From the NCBI RefSeq assembly GCF_001424225.1, contig NZ_LMOR01000001.1, forward strand, positions 625,427 to 689,426: a DNA stretch of 64,000 bases. Direction: 5' to 3'. This DNA comes from Microbacterium sp. Leaf151 (lineage in GTDB: Bacteria; Actinomycetota; Actinomycetes; Actinomycetales; Microbacteriaceae). Position 1 is the stretch's first letter, and the number at the start of each line of letters is the position of its first letter. Positions 20,157 to 28,694 of the stretch are shown here, in pieces. The notes below the pieces were generated by a model. It was not told the DNA's origin and searched no databases. It saw only the letters and a list, made by a program, of their open reading frames with translations. Both the position numbers and the translations under genes were made by a program.

Positions 20157-20906
20157 TCAGTGCGCCGACCACCCGCCGTCCATCGTGTAGCTCGCGCCGG
20201 TGACCATCGCGGCATCCGGTCCCGCCAGCCACAGCGCCAGCGAGGCGACCTCGGTCGGCTCGACGAGGCGTTTGATCGCGGCATCCTGCAACAGGATCGT
20301 CTCGAGCACCTCCTCCTCGGCGATGCCGTGGGCGCGGGCCTGGTCGGCGATCTGCTTCTCGACCAGCGGCGAGCGCACGTATCCCGGGTCGATGCACACG
20401 CTCGTCACGCCGTGCGGGCCGCCCTCGAGAGCCGTGGTCTTCGACAGGCCCTCGAGACCGTGCTTCGCGGTGACGTACGCCGACTTGAACGCCGACGCGC
20501 GGATGCCGTGCACGCTCGAGACGTTGAGCACACGCCCGAAGCCGCGCTCGTACATGCTCGGCAGCGCCGCGCGGATGAGGAGGAACGGCGCCTCCAGCAT
20601 GAGCCGGAGCATGAACGAGAAACGCTCGGGGTCGAACTGCTCGATGGGGCTGACGTGCTGGATGCCGGCGTTGTTGACGAGGATGTCCACGTCGAGGCTG
20701 AGCTCATGCAGCGCCGCGGTGTCGGACAGGTCGACGACCCACGGGCGACCGCCGATGTCGGCGGCCACGCGTTCGGCGCCCTCGGCGTTCAGGTCGGCGA
20801 CGGTGACCTCGGCCCCGGCGCCCGCGAACGCGCGCGCGATCGCTTCGCCGATACCGCTCGCGCCCCCGGTGACGAGGGCGCGACGGCCGGTCAGGTCGGT
20901 GCTCAT
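20157..20906 (-). CDS. Short-chain dehydrogenase, probable 3-hydroxybutyrate dehydrogenase
   Basis: A 249-residue SDR enzyme. The NAD-binding motif VTGGASGIGEA is near residue 13, NNAG near 82, and the catalytic Ser-Tyr-Lys set is readable as NVSS, then YVTAK near 145. The segment GIQHVSPIEQF and the end MDGGWSAH match 3-hydroxybutyrate dehydrogenases, which convert D-3-hydroxybutyrate and NAD to acetoacetate. The start codon overlaps the transporter stop by four bases (ATGA), so the two are coupled. Other SDR substrates are not excluded. Confidence 0.88.
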   Translation of the reverse strand: MSTDLTGRRALVTGGASGIGEAIARAFAGAGAEVTVADLNAEGAERVAADIGGRPWVVDLSDTAALHELSLDVDILVNNAGIQHVSPIEQFDPERFSFMLRLMLEAPFLLIRAALPSMYERGFGRVLNVSSVHGIRASAFKSAYVTAKHGLEGLSKTTALEGGPHGVTSVCIDPGYVRSPLVEKQIADQARAHGIAEEEVLETILLQDAAIKRLVEPTEVASLALWLAGPDAAMVTGASYTMDGGWSAH

Positions 20907-22282
20907 GCGGATCCCTTCGCTCCCACGCGGTCGGCCGTACGCGCCGCGTCGGCGGCGTCGATGTCCCGCAGCGAGATCCCGCGTGTCTCCTTCAACGACA
21001 GCACAGCGATCGAGGTGACGATGCACGCCGCGACGATGTAGAGCGCAATCGGTATCCACGAGCCGAAATCGCGCAGCCACTGCGTCGCGAGGATCGGAGC
21101 GAGGGAACCCGCGAGGATCGCCGTCACCTGGGCGCCGAGAGAGACGCCCGAGTAGCGCATGCGCGTCGGGAACAGCTCGGCCATGACGGCGGGCTGTGGG
21201 GCGTACATGCCGGCGTGGAACACCAGGCCGATCGTCACGGCGAGCACGATCATCACGGGGTTGAGCGTGTCGAACATCGGGAAGGCGAAGAAAGCCCAGG
21301 TCGCGCTGAGGATCGCGCCCACGAGGTACACCGGGCGGCGTCCGACGCGGTCGGCGAGCCGGCCGAGCGGCGGGATCACGGCGAAGTGCACGACGTGGGC
21401 GATGAGCAGTGCGAGCAGCAGCTGACTGGTGTCGTAGGAGTGCACGACCTTGAGGTAGACGATCGAGAAGCTGACGACGATGTAGTAGACGATGTTCTCC
21501 GCGAAGCGGACGCCCATCGCCTGCACGACGCCCTTGGGGTAGCGGCGCAGCACTTCGACGACACCGAACGAGGTCGCCTTCTCCTGCTCGACCTGCGCCT
21601 TGGCCTCGAGGAAGATCGGTGCCTCTTCGACGTGACGGCGGATCCAGAACCCGACCAGCACGATCACGGCCGAGAGCCAGAAGGCGATGCGCCAGCCCCA
21701 GTCGAGGAACGCCGCGGGGCTGAGGACGAACGACGTGATCAGCAGCACGAGGGTGGCCAGCAGGTTGCCGACGGGCACAGCGGCCTGCGGCCAGCTCGAC
21801 CAGAACGCACGGCGATGGTCGGGGCTCTGCTCGGCGACGAGCAGCACGGCGCCGCCCCACTCCCCTCCCACCGCGAAGCCCTGGATGAAGCGCAGGGCGA
21901 CGAGCATCGCGGGGGCCCAGTAACCGACGCTCGCGAATCCGGGGAGGCATCCCATGAGGAACGTCGCGGCGCCGACGATGATGATCGTCGCCTGCAGCGT
22001 GGGCTTGCGGCCGAACCGGTCGCCGATCTGGCCGAACACGATTCCACCCAGCGGCCGCGCGACGAAGCCGACCGCGTAGGTGACGAAGGCGGCGATGATG
22101 CCGTCGAGCTGTGAGCCGGACGACGGGAAGAAGAAGGTGCCGAACACGAGGCTGGCGGCGGTGGCGTAGAGGAAGAACTCGTACCACTCCACGACCGTGC
22201 CGGCCATGGAGGCGGCGACGACCCGGCGGATCCGGTTCGTGGGGGGCTCAGCGCTCTGACGTGCGCGGGTGGGGGAATCCAT
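20903..22282 (-). CDS. MFS transporter, metabolite:H+ symporter type
   Basis: A 459-residue transporter of the MHS subfamily (ProP/ShiA-like), with about twelve membrane spans. The two half-site loops GQIGDRFGRKPTL (near residue 87) and PLGRLADRVGRRPVYL (near 320) are present, as is the N-terminal GTVVEWYEFFLYATAA typical of this group. It likely imports an organic acid; its coupling to a 3-hydroxybutyrate dehydrogenase points to that substrate. ATG at 22280-22282 follows GAAGGAGC; the longer open frame upstream looks non-coding. Divergent from a LysR regulator. Confidence 0.9.
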   Translation of the reverse strand: MDSPTRARQSAEPPTNRIRRVVAASMAGTVVEWYEFFLYATAASLVFGTFFFPSSGSQLDGIIAAFVTYAVGFVARPLGGIVFGQIGDRFGRKPTLQATIIIVGAATFLMGCLPGFASVGYWAPAMLVALRFIQGFAVGGEWGGAVLLVAEQSPDHRRAFWSSWPQAAVPVGNLLATLVLLITSFVLSPAAFLDWGWRIAFWLSAVIVLVGFWIRRHVEEAPIFLEAKAQVEQEKATSFGVVEVLRRYPKGVVQAMGVRFAENIVYYIVVSFSIVYLKVVHSYDTSQLLLALLIAHVVHFAVIPPLGRLADRVGRRPVYLVGAILSATWAFFAFPMFDTLNPVMIVLAVTIGLVFHAGMYAPQPAVMAELFPTRMRYSGVSLGAQVTAILAGSLAPILATQWLRDFGSWIPIALYIVAACIVTSIAVLSLKETRGISLRDIDAADAARTADRVGAKGSA

Positions 22283-22355
22283 GACGCTCCTTCGGTGTCG
22301 GCGGTGACATCCGCACGTCAGTCTGGGCGGGTGCACGCACTGCGGCAATGCCCAG

Positions 22356-22376
22356 TTGCACGACGCGGGTGTGCAG
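22356..22376. promoter_or_regulatory. Candidate LysR binding site
   Basis: TTGCAC at 22356-22361 and GTGCA at 22371-22375 form a dyad (TGCAC, nine bases, GTGCA) in the 103-base divergent gap between the MFS/SDR operon and its LysR gene. The place and the interrupted dyad suit a LysR-type box. Inferred. Confidence 0.4.
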
Positions 22377-22385
22377 AATTGCAGA

Positions 22386-23288
22386 ATGGATGCCGACACC
22401 GTCCGCGCCGACGACCTGCTCACTCTTCTGGCGGTCGCGCGCACCGGCCGCTACACCGCCGCCGCGCAGCTGCGCGGGGTGGACCACACGACGGTGGCGC
22501 GCCGGATCGGCGCGCTGGAGGAGGCGCTGGGCGGCCGGGTGGTCACGCAGTCCGGGCGGGGGTGGGAGCTCACCGCCCTCGGCCAGCACGCCACCGAGAC
22601 GGCCGGACGCATCGAAGCGGCCATGTCGCAACTCGCGGCCGGGGGAGAGGAGCCCGATCCGGTGTCAGGTGTCGTCCGCATGTCGGCGACCGACGGCTTC
22701 AGCGCCTTCATCGCCGCCCCCGCGATCGCGCGTCTGCGGGAGCGGCATCCGGATCTGTCTGTCGAGATCGTCGCCGCCCAGCGGCGCGCCTCTCTGCACA
22801 GGCCGGGGCTCGACCTCGAGGTGGTGGTGGGGCAGCCGCAGACCACTCGGGGGTCGAGCGTGGAGCTCGGGCCGTACACGCTCGGCATGTACGCCTCACG
22901 CGCGTACCTGTCGACGCACGGGAGCCCCCGGGACCTGGAGGATCTGCAGCGCCACCGCCTCGTCTACTTCGTCGACGCGATGCTGCAGGTGGAGGCGCTC
23001 GACCTGCCGCGTCGCGTCGTGCCGCGGATGCGCGACGGAGTGACCTCGACGAACGTGCTCGTGCAGGTCGAGGCGACCCGCGCCGGCGCCGGGATCGGGA
23101 TGCTGCCCTGTTTCGCCGCCGACCGTCACGACGACCTCGTACGGTTGCTGCCCGAGATCGTCAGCGAGCGTTTGCCGTACTGGATGGTCGTGCGCGCCGA
23201 CTCGCTGCGCATCCCCGCGGTGGTCGCTCTGGCGGAGGCGCTGCGCGAGCAGACGGCGCGGTCGAAGGAGATGCTCGACGGTGTGTGA
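22386..23288 (+). CDS. LysR-family transcriptional regulator
   Basis: A 300-residue LTTR. The N-terminal winged helix is at residues about 8-65 (LLTLLAVARTGRYTAAAQLRG then DHTTVARRIGALEEALGGRV) and the periplasmic-binding-like effector domain follows from about 95 (VRMSATDGFSAFIAAPAI). ATG at 22386 is the second codon choice in the frame, taken because it directly precedes the HTH. It is divergent from the MFS/SDR operon, so it probably activates it in response to the transported acid. Confidence 0.92.
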   Translation: MDADTVRADDLLTLLAVARTGRYTAAAQLRGVDHTTVARRIGALEEALGGRVVTQSGRGWELTALGQHATETAGRIEAAMSQLAAGGEEPDPVSGVVRMSATDGFSAFIAAPAIARLRERHPDLSVEIVAAQRRASLHRPGLDLEVVVGQPQTTRGSSVELGPYTLGMYASRAYLSTHGSPRDLEDLQRHRLVYFVDAMLQVEALDLPRRVVPRMRDGVTSTNVLVQVEATRAGAGIGMLPCFAADRHDDLVRLLPEIVSERLPYWMVVRADSLRIPAVVALAEALREQTARSKEMLDGV

Positions 23289-23300
23289 GGCAGTGGACCG

Positions 23301-23440
23301 GTGGCTTCGACAGGCTCAGCCACCTCGGGCCCGGCTCTCCCGCGTGGGAGGACGCTGAGCCCACCCAATGTTCCGGACGAGACAGCACCGCACGCGCGCC
23401 GACCGCTGGCTTCGACGCGCTCAGTCACCTCGGGCCCGGC
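23301..23440. repeat. REP-like elements after the LysR gene
   Basis: A palindromic unit from 23301 to 23323 (GTGGCTTCGACAGG then CTCAGCCAC) is followed by CTCGGGCCCGG, and a diverged copy lies at 23406-23440 with the same CTCGGGCCCGG tail. The pair separates two convergent genes. Same family as the elements near 14080 and 28540. Confidence 0.65.
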
Positions 23441-23459
23441 GCAGGAACGCCGCGAGGGA

Positions 23460-24053
23460 TCAGTCGAGCTCGCGCGTGATCGCGACGGTCTCGCTGACCG
23501 TCCCGGCGGCGCCCTGAACCGTGAGGGTGAACACCTGGTCGGCGTCGCTGCACGCGAAGACGAGGCCGGAGAAACCGGCCGAGTCGAGGTCGACCTCGGC
23601 GGCGGGCTGGGCTGAAGCATCCGTGGTTCCTACGCCGATCCACGCGCGCTCAGCTCTCTCGGTGGTCCACGAGAACGTCAGCGGCACGGTGCTGGCGCGG
23701 TCGTCAGGACAGGCGGCGACCGTCGGTTCGACCGCGAAAGCAGAGATGACCGCGCCGTCCGTCGGGACCGACGGGGGAGTGGATGCCACGGGCGCGGGCG
23801 CCGACGCCGGCGCCGACGCCGGCGACGCTCCGGCCGCGGGAGGCGACGAGGCAGTCGAGACGGTTCCCGCAGACGTCGGCTGCGCCTCCGGTGCGGTCGA
23901 ACCCGTCGTGGTCACCGCCCAGATGGCCAGGGCGACGCCGCCGAGGACGAGGGCCGAACCCACGGCGAGCGCCGCTCGGCGGGGAGGACGGGGGGATGCC
24001 GGGTCGGAGGCCGTGGCATCCGGTGTCTGCGAGGGCTCTTCGAGGTGGGTCAT
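23460..24053 (-). CDS. Membrane-anchored protein of unknown function
   Basis: A 197-residue protein not recognised. After a proline-rich cytoplasmic start, one membrane span lies near residues 28-48 (RRAALAVGSALVLGGVALAIWAV), then a Pro/Ala/Ser-rich linker to about 98, then an extracellular domain of about 95 residues. That domain has two cysteines (VAACPDD and LVFACSD) and a beta-sandwich look (VPLTFSWTTERAERAWIGVG). It could be an immunoglobulin-like domain. It follows the carboxypeptidase gene on the same strand, but a strong hairpin separates them. Confidence 0.78.
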   Translation of the reverse strand: MTHLEEPSQTPDATASDPASPRPPRRAALAVGSALVLGGVALAIWAVTTTGSTAPEAQPTSAGTVSTASSPPAAGASPASAPASAPAPVASTPPSVPTDGAVISAFAVEPTVAACPDDRASTVPLTFSWTTERAERAWIGVGTTDASAQPAAEVDLDSAGFSGLVFACSDADQVFTLTVQGAAGTVSETVAITRELD

Positions 24054-24074
24054 GGGTGGAACTCCAGAGGGGGA

Positions 24075-24106
24075 CTCCGGGGAGGGGCGGGTGCCCCTCC
24101 CCGGAG
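24075..24106 (-). terminator. Terminator after the M14 carboxypeptidase
   Basis: CTCCGGGGAGGGGC (24075-24088) and GCCCCTCCCCGGAG (24093-24106) are perfect 14-base arms around a GGGT loop, just past the carboxypeptidase stop on the minus strand. Confidence 0.75.
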
Positions 24107-24111
24107 CGGGG

Positions 24112-26997
24112 TCAGCGCGTCGAGGTCTTCGAGCGCGTCCGACCGATCACGATCAGCCCGACACCGATCATGCCTGCGGCGAGCGCGAGCCAGCCCAGCG
24201 ATGACACGTCGGCGGCGCCGGTCTGCGCGAGCGGTCCCGAGCCGGTGCCGGGAGCCGGAGTCGCCGAGGCGGTCGGCGCGAGCGTCGGTACGGCCGTGGG
24301 GGCCGCGGTCGGCTCGGCCGTCGGTGCGACGGCCGGCTCCGGGGTGGGCTCGAGCGTCGGCTCGGGCGTCGGCGCCACGGTCGGCTCGGGCGTCGGCTCC
24401 GGGGTCGGCGCCACGGTCGGCTCCGGAGTCGGGGTCGGGGTCGGCTCGATGACCACGGGCTCATCCGCGGCCCAGAACACCGCGCGGGCGATGTCGCTGA
24501 AGGCGCCGACCGGGTGCGCGCGGAAGGTCGGCGACGTGCCGAACACGAAGGCGCGTGTCCCGGACGGACCCGTGAGGGAGACCGCCGACGCCTGGCCCGC
24601 GGCATCCTGGATCGACTGGCCGGGAGTGCTGCGCCAGTGACCAGCCACGAAGGGGTCGGAGCCGGCGTAACGCTGCTCGATCGTCACTCCGGCGGCCGGG
24701 GCCGGGAACCACGCGAACGGATACCCGAAGGCGGTGTCCTGCGGGTAGTCGCCCAGCACACCCTCAGCGGGCGTTTCGACCTGGGCGATGCCGTTCGATC
24801 CGCGGGTGCCGGTCACCGCGGTGAGCGGTGCGACGAAGGTGTTCACGAAGGCGGCACCGCCGGCGCCGCGACCCACGACGGGGTTGCCGGCAGCGATGAA
24901 GGCCGTCACCCGGTCGGCGCCGGCCTGCTCCTCCGGCGTGAAACTGAGCCCGGTTCCCACGTAGAGGACGTCGACGGCTGACAGGTCGACCTCACCCGCG
25001 GCCAGGGTGGCGGCGGTCACGGGAACGAGTCCGGTGAAGCCGAGCTTGGTCAGTGCATCGCGGTCCCCCGCGTCGCCGACGTATCCGATACGCACGCTGC
25101 GCAGCTCGGTGGCGTCGGTCGCCGCCGCCCCGCCGAGTTCGAAGTCGACACCGAACACCGAGGCAGCCAGGGCGGCCGCATCGCGTGACCGGGCGTCCGC
25201 TCCCACGACGACGGTGCCGTCCGGCAGCTGCGACAGAGCGACGCCCGCGGCGAGCAATGCGTTGATCGCCTGCCAGTCGGCCACACCCCGCGGCTCGAAC
25301 GTCAGCGAGCCGGCGCCCGCGGGCACGGAACCCGTCAGCGGGGCCTCGGTGACCGCCTCGACCGCGGTGGTCGGCGCCGGGTCGGTGGTCTCGCCGATGC
25401 GCGCGACATCCGCACCCCAGAGCAGCGAGAGGCTCCACGCCGAGATGTCGTACATGTCGGGGACGCGGTCCGAGATGTCGGAGCCGTCGGCCAGGAGCAC
25501 GTTCGCCAGGCCACGGAGCGGCTGATGCATGTCGACGTAGAACGAGCCCGCCGGGTAGTCCACGCCGTTCAGGCGCGCGCCCGTCGTCAGACGCTCCACC
25601 TCGATGCCGTTGACCAGCAGCTGCTGCACGAGCGTCTGCGCATCGGAATCCGAACGCTGACCGCCGCCCACGGGAATGACGTACGCGCGCGGGAAGTCGG
25701 CGTTGTAGATGTCGGTCTCATCCCAGATGTCGGTCCACTCCGCGGGCACGCCCGGGGCGAGGTCCTCGGGTGCGACGTCGGCGGGGATCTCGCGGCTGGG
25801 CTCGCCGGCCTCGCCGCGGCGGAAGATCTCGATCTGGTTGTCGAGCAGCGCATCGCTGTGCTCGTCGACGTAGTCCACGACGGTGTCGATGACGACCTCC
25901 GCGACCTCGATGTTCACCTTCGCGCGGGCGGGCTGGTCGCCCGAACGCCCGAGCGGCAGCTCGACGGTGTTGGTGATGGCGCCCTGGTACGCCACGTACT
26001 GCGGCGCGAAGATCGGGGGCCAGTCATCCCAGCCCGACCGCTGGTCGCGGTAGGGGATGTTGATGAAACCGGTGTTGGTCTCGGTCACGCCGGCGGTCGC
26101 CGGGTCGTAGTAGGTGTTACCGGGGATGTTCGCCGCGGTCACGGCATCCTCGATCTCCAACGCCGTGGCGTAGGCGTGCGGCACGAAGAGGTCGTACTCG
26201 TAGTTCTCACCGTGCGGGGGTCCGCAAGGCTCGACCTGCAGCACGTCCGTGTAGCCGTGCAAGTCGATGAAGTACGTCGGCTGGATGACGCTCGCCAGGT
26301 CGCGCACGATGGATGCCTCGGCCGTGGCGCCCGTGATGAAGTCGCGGTTCGGGTCGTAGCCGTTCGCGGTTCCGCGCTGCCCGAGGGCACGGCCGTCGGG
26401 GTTGTTGGTCACCGTGAAGTAGACGCGGTGGTCGTCGAGCATCTCGGTCGTGGCCGGGTCGGTGGACGTGGCGAGGTCCTCGATGTAGTTGAGGGTCGCG
26501 TCGGTGCCCTCCCACTCATTGCCGTGGATGTTGCCGTTGAACCACATCGGCACCTTGTACTCGCTCTGCAGCGTCGCATCCGCGGCGGCGGCGGTCGGGT
26601 CGGCCTTGACGAGGTCGCGCCAGTCGGACTGCTGTGCCGTCTGCGCGGTGGTCTCGGGGGTCGTGACGGTCACGAGGTAGATGTCGCGACCCTGCGCCGA
26701 GGTGCCGACGACCTGAGCCGAGACCCGATCGCTGGTGTCCATGAGCGTGTTCAGGAACGGCGCGATCTCGTCATACGGGCGCACACCGCGCGCGATCGAC
26801 GCGTCTTCGGGCAGGTCGGGGAAGACCTTCAGTTCGGGCTGAGCGGGGTAGCTGGTCGGCATGTCGATCAGCGGCGACACGGGTCGCACCACACTCAACG
26901 AAGAGGGAACCATCGCGGCCGAGGCCGGGAGGGCGGCGAACACGGTGGTCGCGGCGAGGCCGCAGACGACAGTGCCCGCGAGAATGCGTCTCTGCAC
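24112..26997 (-). CDS. Cell-wall-anchored M14 zinc carboxypeptidase
   Basis: A 961-residue secreted metallopeptidase. It has a signal peptide (residues about 1-28) and an M14 domain at about 60-400. The zinc ligands are readable: HGNEWE near 156-161 (H and E) and the third histidine in DLHGY near 243, with the catalytic glutamate likely in NTVELPLG near 344. A large middle region (450-840) follows, probably beta-rich. Residues about 845-915 are a PTPEPT repeat stalk, and the C-terminus has LAQTG, a hydrophobic span and an RTRSK tail, a class E sortase signal. It would trim peptides or wall-linked substrates at the surface. Length is well above the usual M14. Confidence 0.93.
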   Translation of the reverse strand: MQRRILAGTVVCGLAATTVFAALPASAAMVPSSLSVVRPVSPLIDMPTSYPAQPELKVFPDLPEDASIARGVRPYDEIAPFLNTLMDTSDRVSAQVVGTSAQGRDIYLVTVTTPETTAQTAQQSDWRDLVKADPTAAAADATLQSEYKVPMWFNGNIHGNEWEGTDATLNYIEDLATSTDPATTEMLDDHRVYFTVTNNPDGRALGQRGTANGYDPNRDFITGATAEASIVRDLASVIQPTYFIDLHGYTDVLQVEPCGPPHGENYEYDLFVPHAYATALEIEDAVTAANIPGNTYYDPATAGVTETNTGFINIPYRDQRSGWDDWPPIFAPQYVAYQGAITNTVELPLGRSGDQPARAKVNIEVAEVVIDTVVDYVDEHSDALLDNQIEIFRRGEAGEPSREIPADVAPEDLAPGVPAEWTDIWDETDIYNADFPRAYVIPVGGGQRSDSDAQTLVQQLLVNGIEVERLTTGARLNGVDYPAGSFYVDMHQPLRGLANVLLADGSDISDRVPDMYDISAWSLSLLWGADVARIGETTDPAPTTAVEAVTEAPLTGSVPAGAGSLTFEPRGVADWQAINALLAAGVALSQLPDGTVVVGADARSRDAAALAASVFGVDFELGGAAATDATELRSVRIGYVGDAGDRDALTKLGFTGLVPVTAATLAAGEVDLSAVDVLYVGTGLSFTPEEQAGADRVTAFIAAGNPVVGRGAGGAAFVNTFVAPLTAVTGTRGSNGIAQVETPAEGVLGDYPQDTAFGYPFAWFPAPAAGVTIEQRYAGSDPFVAGHWRSTPGQSIQDAAGQASAVSLTGPSGTRAFVFGTSPTFRAHPVGAFSDIARAVFWAADEPVVIEPTPTPTPEPTVAPTPEPTPEPTVAPTPEPTLEPTPEPAVAPTAEPTAAPTAVPTLAPTASATPAPGTGSGPLAQTGAADVSSLGWLALAAGMIGVGLIVIGRTRSKTSTR

Positions 26998-27226
26998 GGG
27001 GTCTCCATGGGATTCGCGTCGCGCGACGTGGAGCTTCTCGCGCGACGGGGGGGGACGGATCGGTTGGCCGATCCTGGAAGAAACCTATGGATGCCGTGTT
27101 ACGCCGCTATGACGAAAGCCCAACGCCGTGTTACCGGTACCGGGGGCACGCATCGTTCCGCGTCCGACATGACAGAGAGTGTCGGGGCCGACCCCTCTGT
27201 CGCGCGCAGCCGGAAGGATGGATGCC

Positions 27227-28288
27227 ATGACCTCCCCCCAGCGCGTACGTTTCGGTTACTGGACCCCGATCTTCGGCGGGTGGCTGCGCAACGTCGACGA
27301 TGAGCAGACGCCCGTCTCGTTCGCCCACATCGCCGAGATCGCCCGCGCCGCCGAGGAGGGCGGGTTCGACCTGACGCTGATCCCCGAGCTGAACCTCAAT
27401 GACATCAAGGGCGTCGAGGCTCCGTCGCTCGACGCGTGGGCCGTCACCGCGGCGCTGGCGGCGGTGACCTCGTCGCTGGAGCTCATGGCGGCGGTGCGTC
27501 CCGGTTTCCACAACCCCTTCCACACCGCGAAGCAGGCGGCGACCATCGACGAGATCAGCGGCGGACGGTTCACCCTCAACGTGGTCTCGGCGTGGTGGGC
27601 CGAGGAGGCGAAGCAGTACGACGGCCTGTTCAGCGCGCACGACGACCGCTACGCCCGCACGATCGAGTGGGTGGAGGTGCTGCGCGGGCTGTGGACCGAG
27701 ACGCCGTTCTCATACGAGGGCGAGTACTACCGCACCGAGGGGACGTACACCGAGCCGAAGCCCCGCGTCATCCCGCGCCTGTACGCCGGTGGCGAGAGCG
27801 AGGCCGGTCGCACGGCGATCACCCGCTTCGCCGATGCGTACCTGACCCACGGCGGCACGCTCGAGGAGCTGTCGACGAAGGTCGCCGACATGCGACGCCG
27901 TCGCGACTCGTCCGGCGGGAAGCCGTTCGAGGCGTTCGGCATGGCCGCCTACGCCGTGGTGCGCGACACCGAAGCCGAGGCGCAGGCCGAGATCGAGCGG
28001 ATCACCGACGTGCGCGGGGGCGCGGCGTACGGCTCGTACCAGGACTTCGTGAGCAAGTCGAAGCTCGACACCCCGGTCGACCTCAAGGAGTACTCGGTGT
28101 CGAACCGCGGTCTGCGCCCCAACCTCGTCGGCACGCCCGATCAGGTCGCCGAGCGGATCGTGGAGTTCGCGAACGTCGGCGTCTCGACGCTGCTGCTGCA
28201 GTTCTCCCCCCACCTGCCCGAGATGCAGCGCTTCGCCGCCGAGGTGATCCCGCGCGTGCGGCGCCTGGAGGCGCAGCGCGACGGGTGA
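27227..28288 (+). CDS. LLM-class flavin-dependent oxidoreductase (sulfone/sulfonate monooxygenase-like)
   Basis: A 353-residue luciferase-like monooxygenase. FGYWTPIFGGWLRN at the start, NPFHTAKQAATIDEISGGRF near 91-110, NVVSAWWAEEAKQYDG and PRLYAGGESEAGR match the FMNH2-dependent SfnG/SsuD group, which releases sulfite or sulfinate from C1-C2 sulfones and sulfonates. The specific substrate is not certain. ATG at 27227 with GGAAGGA upstream is preferred over an ATG three codons earlier. Convergent with metY, which fits a role in sulfur scavenging. Confidence 0.87.
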   Translation: MTSPQRVRFGYWTPIFGGWLRNVDDEQTPVSFAHIAEIARAAEEGGFDLTLIPELNLNDIKGVEAPSLDAWAVTAALAAVTSSLELMAAVRPGFHNPFHTAKQAATIDEISGGRFTLNVVSAWWAEEAKQYDGLFSAHDDRYARTIEWVEVLRGLWTETPFSYEGEYYRTEGTYTEPKPRVIPRLYAGGESEAGRTAITRFADAYLTHGGTLEELSTKVADMRRRRDSSGGKPFEAFGMAAYAVVRDTEAEAQAEIERITDVRGGAAYGSYQDFVSKSKLDTPVDLKEYSVSNRGLRPNLVGTPDQVAERIVEFANVGVSTLLLQFSPHLPEMQRFAAEVIPRVRRLEAQRDG

Positions 28289-28306
28289 GTCGCTCTCCCA
28301 CCCCGC

Positions 28307-28367
28307 TTGAGTGTCCAAGACACGCCGCGCCGCGGCCGCGCGCACGGCATGTCTTGGACAGTCAACT
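28307..28367. repeat. 61-bp palindromic element, copy 1
   Basis: It begins TTGAGTGTCCAAGACACGCC and ends GGCATGTCTTGGACAGTCAA plus two bases. The arms GTGTCCAAGACA and TGTCTTGGAC are inverted around a GC-rich centre. A near-identical copy lies 60 bases downstream. Confidence 0.7.
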
Positions 28368-28427
28368 GCGCCGGCAGCCCGGCATCGCCGCCGCCGCCCG
28401 CCGCAGGCGGACCCTGCGCCCAACCTG

Positions 28428-28488
28428 TTGAGTGTCCAGAACACGCCGCAGCGGCCCGGCGCGCACGGCATGTCTTGGACACTCAACT
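28428..28488. repeat. 61-bp palindromic element, copy 2
   Basis: It begins TTGAGTGTCCAGAACACGCC and ends GCATGTCTTGGACACTCAAC plus one base, in the same orientation as copy 1. The outer arms TTGAGTGTCC and GGACACTCAA pair perfectly here, suggesting a strong hairpin. Confidence 0.7.
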
Positions 28489-28535
28489 AAGCCCGCCGCC
28501 CGCGGCCGTGCACCAGGACGCGAGGCGAATGCGAG

Positions 28536-28599
28536 GTGGCTGAGCTCGTCGAAGCCACCGCGCGCGGCCGCGTGCCCGGCCCCTTCGACAAGCTCAGGG
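28536..28599. repeat. REP-like elements near metY
   Basis: GTGGCTGAGCTCGTCGAAGC starts a palindromic unit at 28536-28558 with GTGGCT/AGCCAC arms, and CCTTCGACAAGCTCAGGG lies at 28582-28599. Same dispersed family as near 14080 and 23301. Confidence 0.6.
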
Positions 28600-28694
28600 T
28601 CTGCCCGGCGTGCCGAACCCACTGAGTCGGCGGAGCACACGCCCCCGCGGCGCCGGCGGCCCCTTCACGAGCCCCGGCGTCGTCCCGGGACGCG

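Larger units (their letters stand above)
28289..28694. other. Intergenic repeat-bearing region
   Basis: No gene is supported in these 406 bases between the convergent monooxygenase and MetY genes. The region is filled by two copies of a 61-base palindromic element (28307-28367, 28428-28488) and two REP-like units (28536-28558, 28582-28599). These probably end transcription from both sides. Confidence 0.6.

Noticed and set aside
20157..22187. 676-codon ORF that would fuse an upstream frame to the SDR enzyme
   Set aside because: Its first part is an out-of-frame shadow of the MFS transporter; the SDR start at 20906 is well supported.
25525..27303. 592-codon plus-strand ORF opposite the M14 carboxypeptidase
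   Set aside because: Shadow frame rich in Val, Asp and Arg; the minus-strand gene has signal peptide, zinc ligands and sorting signal.
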